Positions 31,229-38,780 of a stretch of 64,000 nucleotides of DNA are shown here, in pieces. The stretch comes from Modestobacter sp. VKM Ac-2986 (GTDB lineage Bacteria; Actinomycetota; Actinomycetes; Mycobacteriales; Geodermatophilaceae): the NCBI RefSeq assembly GCF_026967795.1, contig NZ_JAPVBH010000002.1, positions 434,001 through 498,000 on the forward strand, read 5' to 3'. The position numbers were made by a program, and so were the translations under genes. Below the pieces are notes generated by a model. The model searched no databases, was not told where the DNA came from, and worked only from the letters and a program-made list of their open reading frames with translations. How positions within the stretch are numbered: the stretch's first letter is position 1; each line of letters opens with the position of its first letter.

Positions 31229-32682
31229 GCCTCGGACGGCGCGTTCGTGCCCTCACGGTCACTGCCCTCATCGGCGCAGCCATCGCGGCCCCGGTCGCTC
31301 TGCACCCCACACCTGCGGCCGCCGCGGAACCAGGCGCGATCCTCTTCGAGGACGACTTCACCGGCGCGGCCGGTGCATCGTTCGACCGCACGAAGTGGGA
31401 GGACTTCTCGGTCGAGACGTACAACTCCTCCGCCGCCTACGGCAACATCAAGCCCGGCGACAACGAGACCCTCAACGGGTCCGGCCAGCTGGTCATCCCC
31501 GCCAAGCCCGGTGCCGGGTCCGCGATCCGGACCGGCGCCAAGTTCGGGTTCGTCTACGGCACCATGTCCGCCTGGGTCAAGCAGCCAGCCGAGGCCGGCT
31601 ACTGGCCGGCGTTCTGGTCGCTGAACAACAACACCGACGGCCGCGACGTGCTCCCGCTCGGCGAGGCCGACGCCATGGAGTTCTACTCCACCTGGCCCGA
31701 GGCGTACCACGCCGTCGGTCACACCTGGGGTTCACCCAGCTACCACGGCACCGACCACTACTGCCCCGCCGCGAACCTGACCAGCGGGTTCCACAAGTAC
31801 TCCGCGCGCATCGAACCCGGGCGGGTCACGTTCCTGCTCGACGACGTGCAGTGCGGGCAGGTCTACACCAAGGACCCGGGCAAGCAGTGGGGCTTCGGCC
31901 CCGACGTCATGCGGCCCAACTGGTTGATCCTCAACCTGGCCAACGACAGTCGCAGTGGCGCCGAGGTGGTGGCCCCCACTCAGCCCGCGCAGCTGCTCGT
32001 CGACCGTGTCGAGGTGCGGGCGCTCCCATCGGCCGTCGCTGCACCCGTCGCCCCGCCCGTGACCGCACCCGTCACCCCGCCCGTGGCCGCACCCGTCACC
32101 CCGCCCGTCGCCCCGCCCGTCGCCGCACCGGTCGCCCCGCCCGTGACCGCACCGATCGCCCCGCCCGTGACCGCACCCGTCGCCCCGCCCGTCGCCAACG
32201 GCACCTACCGGCTGGTCAACGCCTGCTCACGCACGGCCATCGACGCACCCGCCGGCAGGGGCAACCTCAAGACCGCCGCCGACAGCGGCGCCGCGTCCCA
32301 GCAGTGGAGGGTGTCCGCCACGTCCGGCGGTCACCACAAGCTGATCAACGTCGCGCACAACACCACGATGAGCCTCCCGTGGACCTCCTCCGCCGACGGC
32401 GTGGCCCTCAGCCAGTACTACGACAACGGCAGCCCCAACGCCGAGTTCAAGCTGATCCCCGTGGCCGGCGGCGCCTACCAGCTGATCAACCGGACGAGCA
32501 GCAAGGCGGTCGCGGTGCGCGGTGACGCAACGGGTGTCGGCGTCGCCATCGAGCAGGTCACGCCGGACGCCGCTCGCTGCGGGCAGCGCTGGTCGCTCGT
32601 CTCGCCGGTCCCGACGGTCACGGCGTCCGCAGCGACCCTGGTGGCGCGGTTGACTGCGGTGCGGAACACCAACCCGCGCTGA
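31225..32682 (+). CDS. Secreted GH16 beta-glycosidase with Pro-Val linker and beta-trefoil domain
   Basis: A 485-residue secreted enzyme. The signal peptide (residues 1 to about 33; hydrophobic core LTVTALIGAAIAAPVAL and an AAAA cleavage region) is followed by a GH16 jelly-roll. The catalytic ExDxxE motif is E147-D149-E152 (LGEADAMEF). Such enzymes cleave beta-1,3/1,4 glucans, galactans or related polymers; the substrate is not clear. Next comes a low-complexity linker of APV/PPV repeats (about residues 270-330) and a ricin-type beta-trefoil (RICIN/CBM13-like, ending near W and CGQRW) for carbohydrate binding. It is followed by a strong terminator. Confidence 0.9.
   Translation: MSLGRRVRALTVTALIGAAIAAPVALHPTPAAAAEPGAILFEDDFTGAAGASFDRTKWEDFSVETYNSSAAYGNIKPGDNETLNGSGQLVIPAKPGAGSAIRTGAKFGFVYGTMSAWVKQPAEAGYWPAFWSLNNNTDGRDVLPLGEADAMEFYSTWPEAYHAVGHTWGSPSYHGTDHYCPAANLTSGFHKYSARIEPGRVTFLLDDVQCGQVYTKDPGKQWGFGPDVMRPNWLILNLANDSRSGAEVVAPTQPAQLLVDRVEVRALPSAVAAPVAPPVTAPVTPPVAAPVTPPVAPPVAAPVAPPVTAPIAPPVTAPVAPPVANGTYRLVNACSRTAIDAPAGRGNLKTAADSGAASQQWRVSATSGGHHKLINVAHNTTMSLPWTSSADGVALSQYYDNGSPNAEFKLIPVAGGAYQLINRTSSKAVAVRGDATGVGVAIEQVTPDAARCGQRWSLVSPVPTVTASAATLVARLTAVRNTNPR
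32040..32205 (+). repeat. Tandem Pro/Val-coding repeats in the GH16 linker
   Basis: About eleven short units such as GCACCCGTCGCCCCGCCC, GTGACC and GTCACC, encoding alternating APV/PPV/TPPV steps. The unit is close to 15 bp with variation. It is a protein linker, not a CRISPR array, and may vary in copy number between strains. Confidence 0.8.
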
Positions 32683-33009
32683 TCAGCGCTCCGCACGAGC
32701 CGGCCCCGCCCGCCAGCGTCCAGCTGGCGGGCGGGGCCTCGTCGCGTCGGCGAGGTCCGGGGTGGGCTGCCCGCTGTCCCTGCGGACCGACGCGACCGAC
32801 CGTCGTCCGGGCCGCTGTCGGCGCACACCTTGGCGACCCGGTCCCGGGCCCTGGCCGAGGAGCGGAACCCCCCCCCCGTTCACCGAGGACCTGTCCGGCA
32901 TGGAGCTCGCCGCCTCCCTGGGCACCACCTCGGTGCGCCGCCGGCACCGGACCACGGAGGCGCCCTCCGAGCGCGGGTGACCGGGACGCCGTCGATCTAG
33001 AGTCCGGGC
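32683..33009. other. Intergenic stretch with strong terminator and a run of ten C
   Basis: About 327 bp. The first part contains the GH16 terminator (32702-32738). A run of ten C residues lies at 32868-32877; across it one reading frame reads TRSRALAEERN and the other, shifted, FTEDLSGMELAASLG, suggesting a broken or slippery short gene. No intact gene can be supported. Confidence 0.5.
32702..32738 (+). terminator. Perfect 15-bp hairpin after GH16
   Basis: The arms GGCCCCGCCCGCCAG (32702-32716) and its exact complement (32724-32738) enclose a 7-nt loop, 20 bp after the GH16 stop. No T run follows. Strong candidate terminator. Confidence 0.8.
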
Positions 33010-33270
33010 ATGGCTGACAAGAACCGCGTCCCCCGTCCGCTCGGGTGGTGCAGCGCCTGCCTGGCCGGCGACGGGCGCGAGCACCCGGCCGTGACGGCGT
33101 ACCAGGGCACGTCGCTGTGCCGGGAGCACAACGCCGCCGCCCACACCGAGCAGCAGGCGACGCTCCGCCTGGGCGACCTGGCCGCGCAGGCGCAGACGCA
33201 GGCCGAGGCCGCCGTCGAGGAGGCCCGGAAGCTGCTCACCCGGGCCTGGCACCTGCGCGAACCGCGCTGA
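33010..33270 (+). CDS. Small cysteine-containing hypothetical protein
   Basis: An 86-residue protein, MADKNRVPRPLGWCSACLAGDG... The WCSAC pair plus C and H in LCREHN form a possible C-x2-C...C-x2-H zinc site. The remainder is an Ala/Glu/Gln-rich helix (QAQTQAEAAVEEARKLL). No function can be assigned. The ATG at 33010 is 10 bp after AGTCCGGGC; the next gene follows 36 bp later on the same strand. Confidence 0.75.
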   Translation: MADKNRVPRPLGWCSACLAGDGREHPAVTAYQGTSLCREHNAAAHTEQQATLRLGDLAAQAQTQAEAAVEEARKLLTRAWHLREPR

Positions 33271-33306
33271 CCGGCAGGTCGGTGCCCTCCGGCTGAGGAT
33301 GAGCAC

Positions 33307-33786
33307 GTGCCCCTCGACTCCAGCGTCAGCTACCCCGCCTCCCCCGACACCGTGCTCGCCGTCCTCACCGACGAGCAGTTCCTCCGCGACCGCGCCGCGG
33401 CGCTGGACGCCCAGGTGCAGGAGGTCACGGTCAGCGGCTCCGCCACCACCACCCGGCTCTCGGCACCCACTGCCGGCATCCCGCCGGTCTTCGCCCGGTT
33501 CGTCGGCTCATCGGTCGCCGTCGTCGAGCGCTCCACCTGGACACCGGACGGCGAGGGCGGCCACCGCTCCCCCCTGGACGTGCAGTCGGAGGTCTTCGGC
33601 CGCGAGGTCCGGGTGACCGGCGAGCGGCGGCTGCGCCCCGAGGCCGGTGGCACCCGCGCGACGGTCACCGGCGACGTCCGGGTCGACGCCCCGCTGGTCG
33701 GCAGGCAGGCGGAGAACGCCGTCCGCGAGCTGATGACCGTCGTGCTGCGCAAGGAGGACGAGCTCATCCGCGCCCGGCTGGCCTGA
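33307..33786 (+). CDS. DUF2505 family protein
   Basis: A 159-residue protein of the DUF2505 family, a START/SRPBCC-like fold. The family pattern starts with LDSSVSYPASPDTVLAVLTDEQF and includes a hydrophobic cavity region with a long C-terminal helix (RQAENAVRELMTVVLRKEDE). These proteins probably bind a hydrophobic ligand; the ligand is unknown. Start GTG 33307. It may share a transcript with the small Cys protein just before it. Its stop lies 1 bp from that of the convergent gene. Confidence 0.83.
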   Translation: MPLDSSVSYPASPDTVLAVLTDEQFLRDRAAALDAQVQEVTVSGSATTTRLSAPTAGIPPVFARFVGSSVAVVERSTWTPDGEGGHRSPLDVQSEVFGREVRVTGERRLRPEAGGTRATVTGDVRVDAPLVGRQAENAVRELMTVVLRKEDELIRARLA

Positions 33787-34095
33787 TCAGTCCGCCGGCA
33801 GCGCCCAGGGACCAAGGGCCCAGGTCAGCGGCGCGACGAGGCCAGGGACCTGGCTGGTCCTCGGCACCGCGTCCTGCCGGTCGTGGGTGTCCACCCGTCT
33901 GTACGGGCCCGGCGTGCCGGAGTTGGCGTGGCCGGCGGTCCGGCCGTCCGCGTCGAGCCACTGGCCGCGCCGGCTCGTCCGCACGCTCGCCGTCGCGCTG
34001 CCGTCGTCCTCACCGAGTTCGGTCGACGTCGCCGGGACCGTGGTGCAGCCGCCGGTCCCCGGACTGTCGGTGGGTCGCGCGAGGATGGTCGTCAT
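33787..34095 (-). CDS. Small hypothetical protein, start shared with the divergent gene
   Basis: A 102-residue frame with coding-like third positions. The C-terminal segment (PYRRVDTHDRQDAVPRTSQ, ending LTWALGPWALPAD) reads as a real protein but has no recognised domain. GGGAGGAAGAAGG lies 6-18 bp upstream of the ATG at 34095, though that also codes within the divergent gene. The two genes have ATG codons overlapping in the CATG at 34093-34096. At least one of the two starts may be misplaced. Confidence 0.45.
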   Translation of the reverse strand: MTTILARPTDSPGTGGCTTVPATSTELGEDDGSATASVRTSRRGQWLDADGRTAGHANSGTPGPYRRVDTHDRQDAVPRTSQVPGLVAPLTWALGPWALPAD

Positions 34096-34471
34096 GGTCG
34101 CCTTCTTCCTCCCGCGGGCCAGCGACGACGAGCAGGCCGAACGGCTCTACGACGCCCTGGCCGAGTTCGCCGGCTGCGAGCCGGCCCCGGCCGGGCAGCG
34201 GGTCGCGTCGATCACCTTCGACGCCGACGGCGCCCAGTGGGTCGCCGCCGTGGGCGAGCCGCTGACCGGACGCCGGACGACGCAACAGCTGCGCCGGGGC
34301 GAGCTGCTCGAGCGCACCGAGGAGCTGGGCTCCCCCAGCCGGGTGCTGGCGATCTACCCGGGCACGCCGTTCCTGGTGGTGACCGACGCCCAGCCGATCA
34401 CCCCGGCCGCCTCGGAGTGGGCCAACCCGTTCACCGTCACGCCCAGCGCGGTGACCCTCTTCGACCGGTGA
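34094..34471 (+). CDS. Conserved hypothetical protein
   Basis: A 125-residue soluble protein, MVAFFLPRASDDEQAERLYDAL... The composition is that of a small globular protein (VASITFDADGAQWVAAVGEPL, then RVLAIYPGTPFLVVTDAQPI). No domain can be named. GCGAGG lies 10-15 bp upstream of the ATG at 34094; ATG 34085 is an alternative. It is convergent with the DUF5313 gene, with only 1 bp between stops. Confidence 0.7.
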   Translation: MVAFFLPRASDDEQAERLYDALAEFAGCEPAPAGQRVASITFDADGAQWVAAVGEPLTGRRTTQQLRRGELLERTEELGSPSRVLAIYPGTPFLVVTDAQPITPAASEWANPFTVTPSAVTLFDR

Positions 34472-34472
34472 G

Positions 34473-34931
34473 TCAGCGGCCCTGGCGCTGCCGGTAGCGG
34501 GCGGCCCGCTTCTCCGCCGCTGCGCGTCGCCGCTCCGACTCCGCCGCGGTCCGGCCCACCGCGGCCTGGTCGCGCACGGCCTGGGCGGTGCCCGGCGGGA
34601 AGCCGGCCTTCTTCACCCGGTGCTCGGTGGTCTCGGTGATGTAGGCGAAGGAGAAGATCAACCCGAGCAGCAGCCCACCCAGTGCGGTCATGCCGCGGAT
34701 CCAGAACGGCCCGGGCACCAGGACGAGCACCAGTGCGACCGGCACCGACATCTGCACCAGCGCCCGCGCCAGGTGCCGCTGGCCCCAGGTGGCGGCCGTC
34801 GTGTCGTGCAGCACCCAGGCGCGGTGGCGCTCGGGCAGCCCCGCGCCCATGGCGTAGCCGAGCCAGCGCACCGGCCCGGGGCGGTGCAGCTGCGTCCCGT
34901 CGTCCACGGACCGGGGGTCGTCGTCAGCCAC
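34473..34931 (-). CDS. DUF5313 family membrane protein
   Basis: A 152-residue protein with the DUF5313 pattern RPGPVRWLGYAMGAGLPERHRAWVLHDTTA and WGQRHLARALVQM. Two membrane helices (VPVALVLVLVPGPFW and MTALGGLLLGLIFSFAY) follow, then a strongly basic tail (RRRAAAEKRAARYRQRQGR). Function unknown. GTG 34931 has ACAGGACGG upstream. It has no operon partner on this strand. Confidence 0.85.
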   Translation of the reverse strand: MADDDPRSVDDGTQLHRPGPVRWLGYAMGAGLPERHRAWVLHDTTAATWGQRHLARALVQMSVPVALVLVLVPGPFWIRGMTALGGLLLGLIFSFAYITETTEHRVKKAGFPPGTAQAVRDQAAVGRTAAESERRRAAAEKRAARYRQRQGR

Positions 34932-35036
34932 CCGTCCTGTGTACAGCAGGGCGGTGTGGGGCGGGTGTGACGCACGGGGGTCGAAAGGTGACTGCAGGCC
35001 CTCCCGGGCGGCGCCGGCGGGGAGGACCATCGGGGC

Positions 35037-35501
35037 ATGCTCGCTCTCGTGGTGGACGACGTCGTCCCCTTCGAGGACTGGACGGCCGCCGCCCGCGCCT
35101 CGTTGGGGTTCCTGCACCGCACCGTCGGTCTGGACGCCTGGATGGTGACCCGGGTCCAGCCGCCCCACCAGCACGTGCTGCTCTCCCATCCCCGGGAGGC
35201 CGTCCCGTCCGGCACCGCGGTCCCCTGGGCGCAGTCCTTCTGCCACTCGATGGTCAGCGGCTCCGGGCCCCGGGTGGCCACCGTCGCCGCCGCCGTCCCG
35301 GCCTACCAGGACCTGGTGGCGCTGCACGGCGAGCGGGTGGCCGCCTACGTGGGCGTCCCGCTGGTCACCCGCTCGGGCGCGCTCTTCGGGACCCTGTGCG
35401 GGGTCTCGGGCCGTGCCCAGCCGCGCTCGCTGGCCCGACACCTCCCGCTGGTGGAGATGTCCGCCCGGATGCTCAGCACCCTGCTGCCCGCCGACGCCTG
35501 A
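35037..35501 (+). CDS. Stand-alone GAF domain protein
   Basis: A 154-residue single-GAF protein. The GAF signatures are FCHSMVSGSGPRVATVAAAVPAYQ and VAAYVGVPLVTRSGALFGTLCGVSG. The family is usually fused to GGDEF, kinase or phosphatase domains; here no output domain is attached, so it would act by partner binding. A small ligand is likely but unknown. Its end is 6 bp from the stop of the convergent K+ channel gene. Confidence 0.82.
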   Translation: MLALVVDDVVPFEDWTAAARASLGFLHRTVGLDAWMVTRVQPPHQHVLLSHPREAVPSGTAVPWAQSFCHSMVSGSGPRVATVAAAVPAYQDLVALHGERVAAYVGVPLVTRSGALFGTLCGVSGRAQPRSLARHLPLVEMSARMLSTLLPADA

Positions 35502-35507
35502 GCGGCC

Positions 35508-36536
35508 TCAGCGGGCGACCAGGTCACGGGTGTCGATGCGTCCGCGGCCCACGTAGTACAGCGTCGTCCCCTCACCGATCGGGGTGTCCCACGGCGGGCT
35601 GACCGTGAGCCCGCCGGCGGTGCGGACGGCGAGCACGGTGGCCCCGAACCGCCGTCCCAGGTGGGTCTGGCAGTCGCCGAAGGCGGTGAACCCGTGCCCG
35701 GACGGCAGCCGCAGCGAGTAGGTGTTGCCGTGCCCGCCGGCGCTCATCAGGTCGCTGTAGACCTCGGTGATGCCGGGGTCCAGCGCCTCCTCGGTGATCA
35801 GCGTGGGCATGTGCCACTGCACGCAGGCGATCCCGGGGTTGACGTAGCGCAGGTTGTCGCGCCGGCCGAGGTCGCGCAGCGCCGCGACGGTGTGCACGCC
35901 GGGGTTGGCGTGCTCGACGGCGACGGCGATGGCCAGGGTCTCGTTGTCGTCGCGGCCGTCGACGATCACCGTGCGCGCCCGGTCGACGCAGGCGCGGGTC
36001 ATGACGTCGGCGTGGGTGAGGTCGCCGCGGACGAAGGACACCACCGGGTCCTCGGGGACCGGGTTCTCCCCCACCTCGTCCCACGCGCACAGCACGATCG
36101 GGGTGGCGTTCTCCGCGTGCAGCTCGGCGAGCATCCGCTCGGTCCGGCCGGGCAGGTACCCCAGGACGACGACGTGACCGGTGAGCTCCAGTGCTCCCAC
36201 ACCCCTCAGACGCTTGCCGCGGACCGACTGCAGGTAGTCGGCGAGCCGCGAGAACAGCAGGGTCAGCGTGACGATCCCGCCGACGATGACGTACGTGCCC
36301 ACCAGCCGCCCGGCGCCCGACTCCGGGAAGAAGTCGCCGTAACCGACGGTGGCGGCCGTGACGACGAAGTACCACCAGTAGTTGCCCGGCGCGGCGATCT
36401 CGCTGCCGGCCGGCTCCACCAGCGCCATCGCCAGCCAGCTGGTGAGGAACACCAGCACGATCACGGCCAGCGGCAACCGCCAGCCGCGCAACCGGCTGCC
36501 CAGCAGGCGGGTCAGCCGGGAGATGAGGAGGAACAC
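35508..36536 (-). CDS. Potassium channel with RCK (TrkA-N) domain
   Basis: A 342-residue two-helix K+ channel. The selectivity filter TVGYGD is at residues 63-68 between membrane helices at about 20-40 and 75-95. A Rossmann TrkA-N domain follows (GHVVVLGYLPGRTERML), then a TrkA-C-like domain ending IGEGTTLYYVGRG. The architecture is that of MthK/KefC-like RCK-gated channels, which move K+ in response to nucleotides or Ca2+; the gating ligand is not known. The gene is divergent from the kinase gene with 89 bp between starts. Confidence 0.92.
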   Translation of the reverse strand: MFLLISRLTRLLGSRLRGWRLPLAVIVLVFLTSWLAMALVEPAGSEIAAPGNYWWYFVVTAATVGYGDFFPESGAGRLVGTYVIVGGIVTLTLLFSRLADYLQSVRGKRLRGVGALELTGHVVVLGYLPGRTERMLAELHAENATPIVLCAWDEVGENPVPEDPVVSFVRGDLTHADVMTRACVDRARTVIVDGRDDNETLAIAVAVEHANPGVHTVAALRDLGRRDNLRYVNPGIACVQWHMPTLITEEALDPGITEVYSDLMSAGGHGNTYSLRLPSGHGFTAFGDCQTHLGRRFGATVLAVRTAGGLTVSPPWDTPIGEGTTLYYVGRGRIDTRDLVAR

Positions 36537-36625
36537 GGATCTCCCACCGGGTCGGACGCTGCGCGCAACCTACCGCCCGGGCGCACGGCGTTTGGCCAGG
36601 TCGTGCACGGAGCACCCATCTGATC

Positions 36626-37822
36626 ATGACGACCGGGCCCGGAGCGGGTGAGCGGCTCGTCGGCGGGCGCTACCTGCTGGGCGCCGAGCTCGGCCGGGGC
36701 GGCATGGGCGTGGTCTGGCAGGCCACCGACCAGGTGCTGCAGCGAGAGGTCGCGCTCAAGGAGATCACCTACCCGGTGCACCTGACCGACGACGAGCGCG
36801 CCGTGCTGCGCGAGCGCACCCTGCGCGAGGCCCGGGCCGCCGCCCGGCTGGACGACCCGCACGTGGTCACCGTCCACGACGTCGTCGAGGAGGACGGCCG
36901 GCCGTGGCTGGTGATGGAGCACGTGCGCTCCCGCAGCCTCCAGCAGGTCCTGGAGAACGACGGTCCGCTGAGCCCCTCCGCCGTCGCCCGGATCGGGCTG
37001 GACGTGCTGTCGGCGATCGAGGTCGCGCACGCCGCGGGCATCGTGCACCGGGACGTGAAGCCGGGCAACGTGCTCGTGGACGGCGACGGCCACGCCTGCC
37101 TCACCGACTTCGGCATCGCCACCTCCACCGACGACTCCTCGCTCACCACCCAGGGGGCGGTGCTCGGCTCGCCGTCCTACATGGCGCCCGAACGTGCCCG
37201 CGGCGAGGAGTCCACCCCCTCGATCGACCTGTGGTCGCTGGGCGCCACCCTCTACACCGCCGTCGAGGGCCACACGCCGTTCGACCGCGGTGCCCCGATG
37301 GCGACGCTGCTGGCGGTGGTCGACGAGGAGCCCGCGCCGACCACCGCCGCCGGCCCGCTGGGCCCGGTGCTGAGCGGGCTGCTGACCAAGGACCCCGCCG
37401 CGCGGATGACGGCAGCCGAGGCCCGGCGCGGGCTGGCGCAGGTCGCCGCCGGGGTGGACGCCGAGCCGGCCGCCCCGCGCACCCCGGTGACCGGCGGGGC
37501 GAAGGCGGCGGCGCGCGGCGGGCAGGTCGAGCGCTTCGACCTGGCCGACCTGCTGGCGCTGGCCTCCTCGTCCAAGGCGGTGGTGACCACCGTCGTGCGC
37601 GGCGCCCGCGACCAGGCCAAGGACGCCGCCGGGCGGCGCCGGGCGGACGCGGAGGCGGCGCCGACCCGCAGCCGGCACGAGCGACGGCAGGCGGTCAAGC
37701 AGCGCCGGCTGCGGTTCAAGCGGCGCTGGGTCGTCGTCCCGATGGTGCTGCTGGCACTGCTCGTGCTGCTCGTCCTGGGCGCGCTGGCGCTGCTGGTCAC
37801 CGGGGTCGTCGAGCTGTCCTGA
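36626..37822 (+). CDS. Membrane-anchored Ser/Thr protein kinase without sensor domain
   Basis: A 398-residue Hanks-type kinase. The catalytic elements are G-rich loop GRGGMGVV, K45 (VALKEI), HRDVKPGN (D143 and N148) and DFG (161-163), so it should be active. A basic juxtamembrane region (ARRRADAEAAP..RRLRFKRRW) leads to a single helix at about residues 369-391 (VVVPMVLLALLVLLVL) with only about 7 residues outside. It lacks the PASTA or other extracellular sensor common in PknB-like kinases, so its signal is probably cytoplasmic or lateral. Confidence 0.92.
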   Translation: MTTGPGAGERLVGGRYLLGAELGRGGMGVVWQATDQVLQREVALKEITYPVHLTDDERAVLRERTLREARAAARLDDPHVVTVHDVVEEDGRPWLVMEHVRSRSLQQVLENDGPLSPSAVARIGLDVLSAIEVAHAAGIVHRDVKPGNVLVDGDGHACLTDFGIATSTDDSSLTTQGAVLGSPSYMAPERARGEESTPSIDLWSLGATLYTAVEGHTPFDRGAPMATLLAVVDEEPAPTTAAGPLGPVLSGLLTKDPAARMTAAEARRGLAQVAAGVDAEPAAPRTPVTGGAKAAARGGQVERFDLADLLALASSSKAVVTTVVRGARDQAKDAAGRRRADAEAAPTRSRHERRQAVKQRRLRFKRRWVVVPMVLLALLVLLVLGALALLVTGVVELS

Positions 37823-37866
37823 GCCGGCGGCGAGTGCCCCGGCGGATGGGCGGGTAGGTCGCGGGC

Positions 37867-38376
37867 ATGGAGAGCCGTGACCTGCTGCTGACCGCCTTCG
37901 ACAACGTCGAGGAGGTCGTCCGCCGTGCCCTCGACGGGATCGACCCGGCGCTGCTGACCGCGCGCCTGGACCCCGACGCCAACACGATCGCCTGGCTGGT
38001 CTGGCACCTGACCCGGGTGCAGGACGACCACGTGTCCGAGGTGGCCGGGACCGAGCAGGCGTACACGGCCGACGGCTGGGCGGACCGGTTCGGGCTCCCG
38101 TTCGAGCCCGGCGCGATCGGCTACGGCTTCAGCAGCGCCGACGTGGCGGCCACCGTCGTCACCGACCCGCAGTTGCTGGTCGACTACCACGCCGAGGTGC
38201 ACCGCCGGACCGCAGCGTTCCTGCGCACGCTGTCGGCCGGGGACCTCGACCGGGTCGTCGACGAGCGGTGGGACCCGCCGGTGACCCTCGGCGTCCGGCT
38301 GCTCAGCGTGATCGGCGACGACCTGCAGCACGCCGGCCAGGCCGCGATCGTGCGCGGGGTCCTCGAGCGGCGGTGA
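37867..38376 (+). CDS. DinB/DUF664 family protein
   Basis: A 169-residue four-helix DinB-like protein. Histidines are placed as in the family: WLVWHLTRVQDDHVS and IGDDLQHAGQAA, forming a possible metal site. The family includes thiol-dependent (mycothiol/bacillithiol) transferases. It lies 44 bp after the kinase gene on the same strand and may share the transcript. Exact function unknown. Confidence 0.85.
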   Translation: MESRDLLLTAFDNVEEVVRRALDGIDPALLTARLDPDANTIAWLVWHLTRVQDDHVSEVAGTEQAYTADGWADRFGLPFEPGAIGYGFSSADVAATVVTDPQLLVDYHAEVHRRTAAFLRTLSAGDLDRVVDERWDPPVTLGVRLLSVIGDDLQHAGQAAIVRGVLERR

Positions 38377-38385
38377 GCGGAGGGG

Positions 38386-38682
38386 TCAGCCGGCGTGCCG
38401 CAGTGGCACGGTGGTGCGCTGGCGGCACTCGGCGCAGGCGGACCGGCCGGAGCTGAGCCGGTCCCAGTCCTGGGAGCCCCACACCTGCACGATGGCGCCG
38501 CAGACGGCCAGCTCCACCTCGCCGTCGAGCTCGTCGGAGGGACGGTGGGCCTCCACCGCGTGCCAGGACATCGGCTGGTCGGCCGGCTGGGCCCAGGACC
38601 GGCGGTCGGGACGAGCGAAGCCCACGGCGTAGGTGTTCCCGCGCTGAACAGTGGTCACGGCAGCAGCTGTGCCCTGCGACAC
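38386..38682 (-). CDS. Small putative zinc-binding hypothetical protein
   Basis: A 98-residue frame from GTG 38682. The conserved-looking core is AVCGAIVQVWGSQDWDRLSSG then ACAECRQR, with cysteines in C...C-x2-C that may bind zinc. GTG 38658 is an alternative start. Third codon positions are mostly G/C. Its stop is 9 bp past the DinB stop, in convergent orientation. Function unknown. Confidence 0.6.
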   Translation of the reverse strand: MSQGTAAAVTTVQRGNTYAVGFARPDRRSWAQPADQPMSWHAVEAHRPSDELDGEVELAVCGAIVQVWGSQDWDRLSSGRSACAECRQRTTVPLRHAG

Positions 38683-38780
38683 GTCATCTCAATCATCTGC
38701 TGGGCGATGTGCTGCGTGCCGCCGATCAGCGGTCGGCGTCCTCCGCCACCGCCGGCTCCCGTTCCGCGCGGGAGCGGCGG

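Noticed and set aside
32040-32205. Possible CRISPR-like repeats
   Set aside because: Units are short, coding and in frame as an APV/PPV protein linker, without spacers of constant size.
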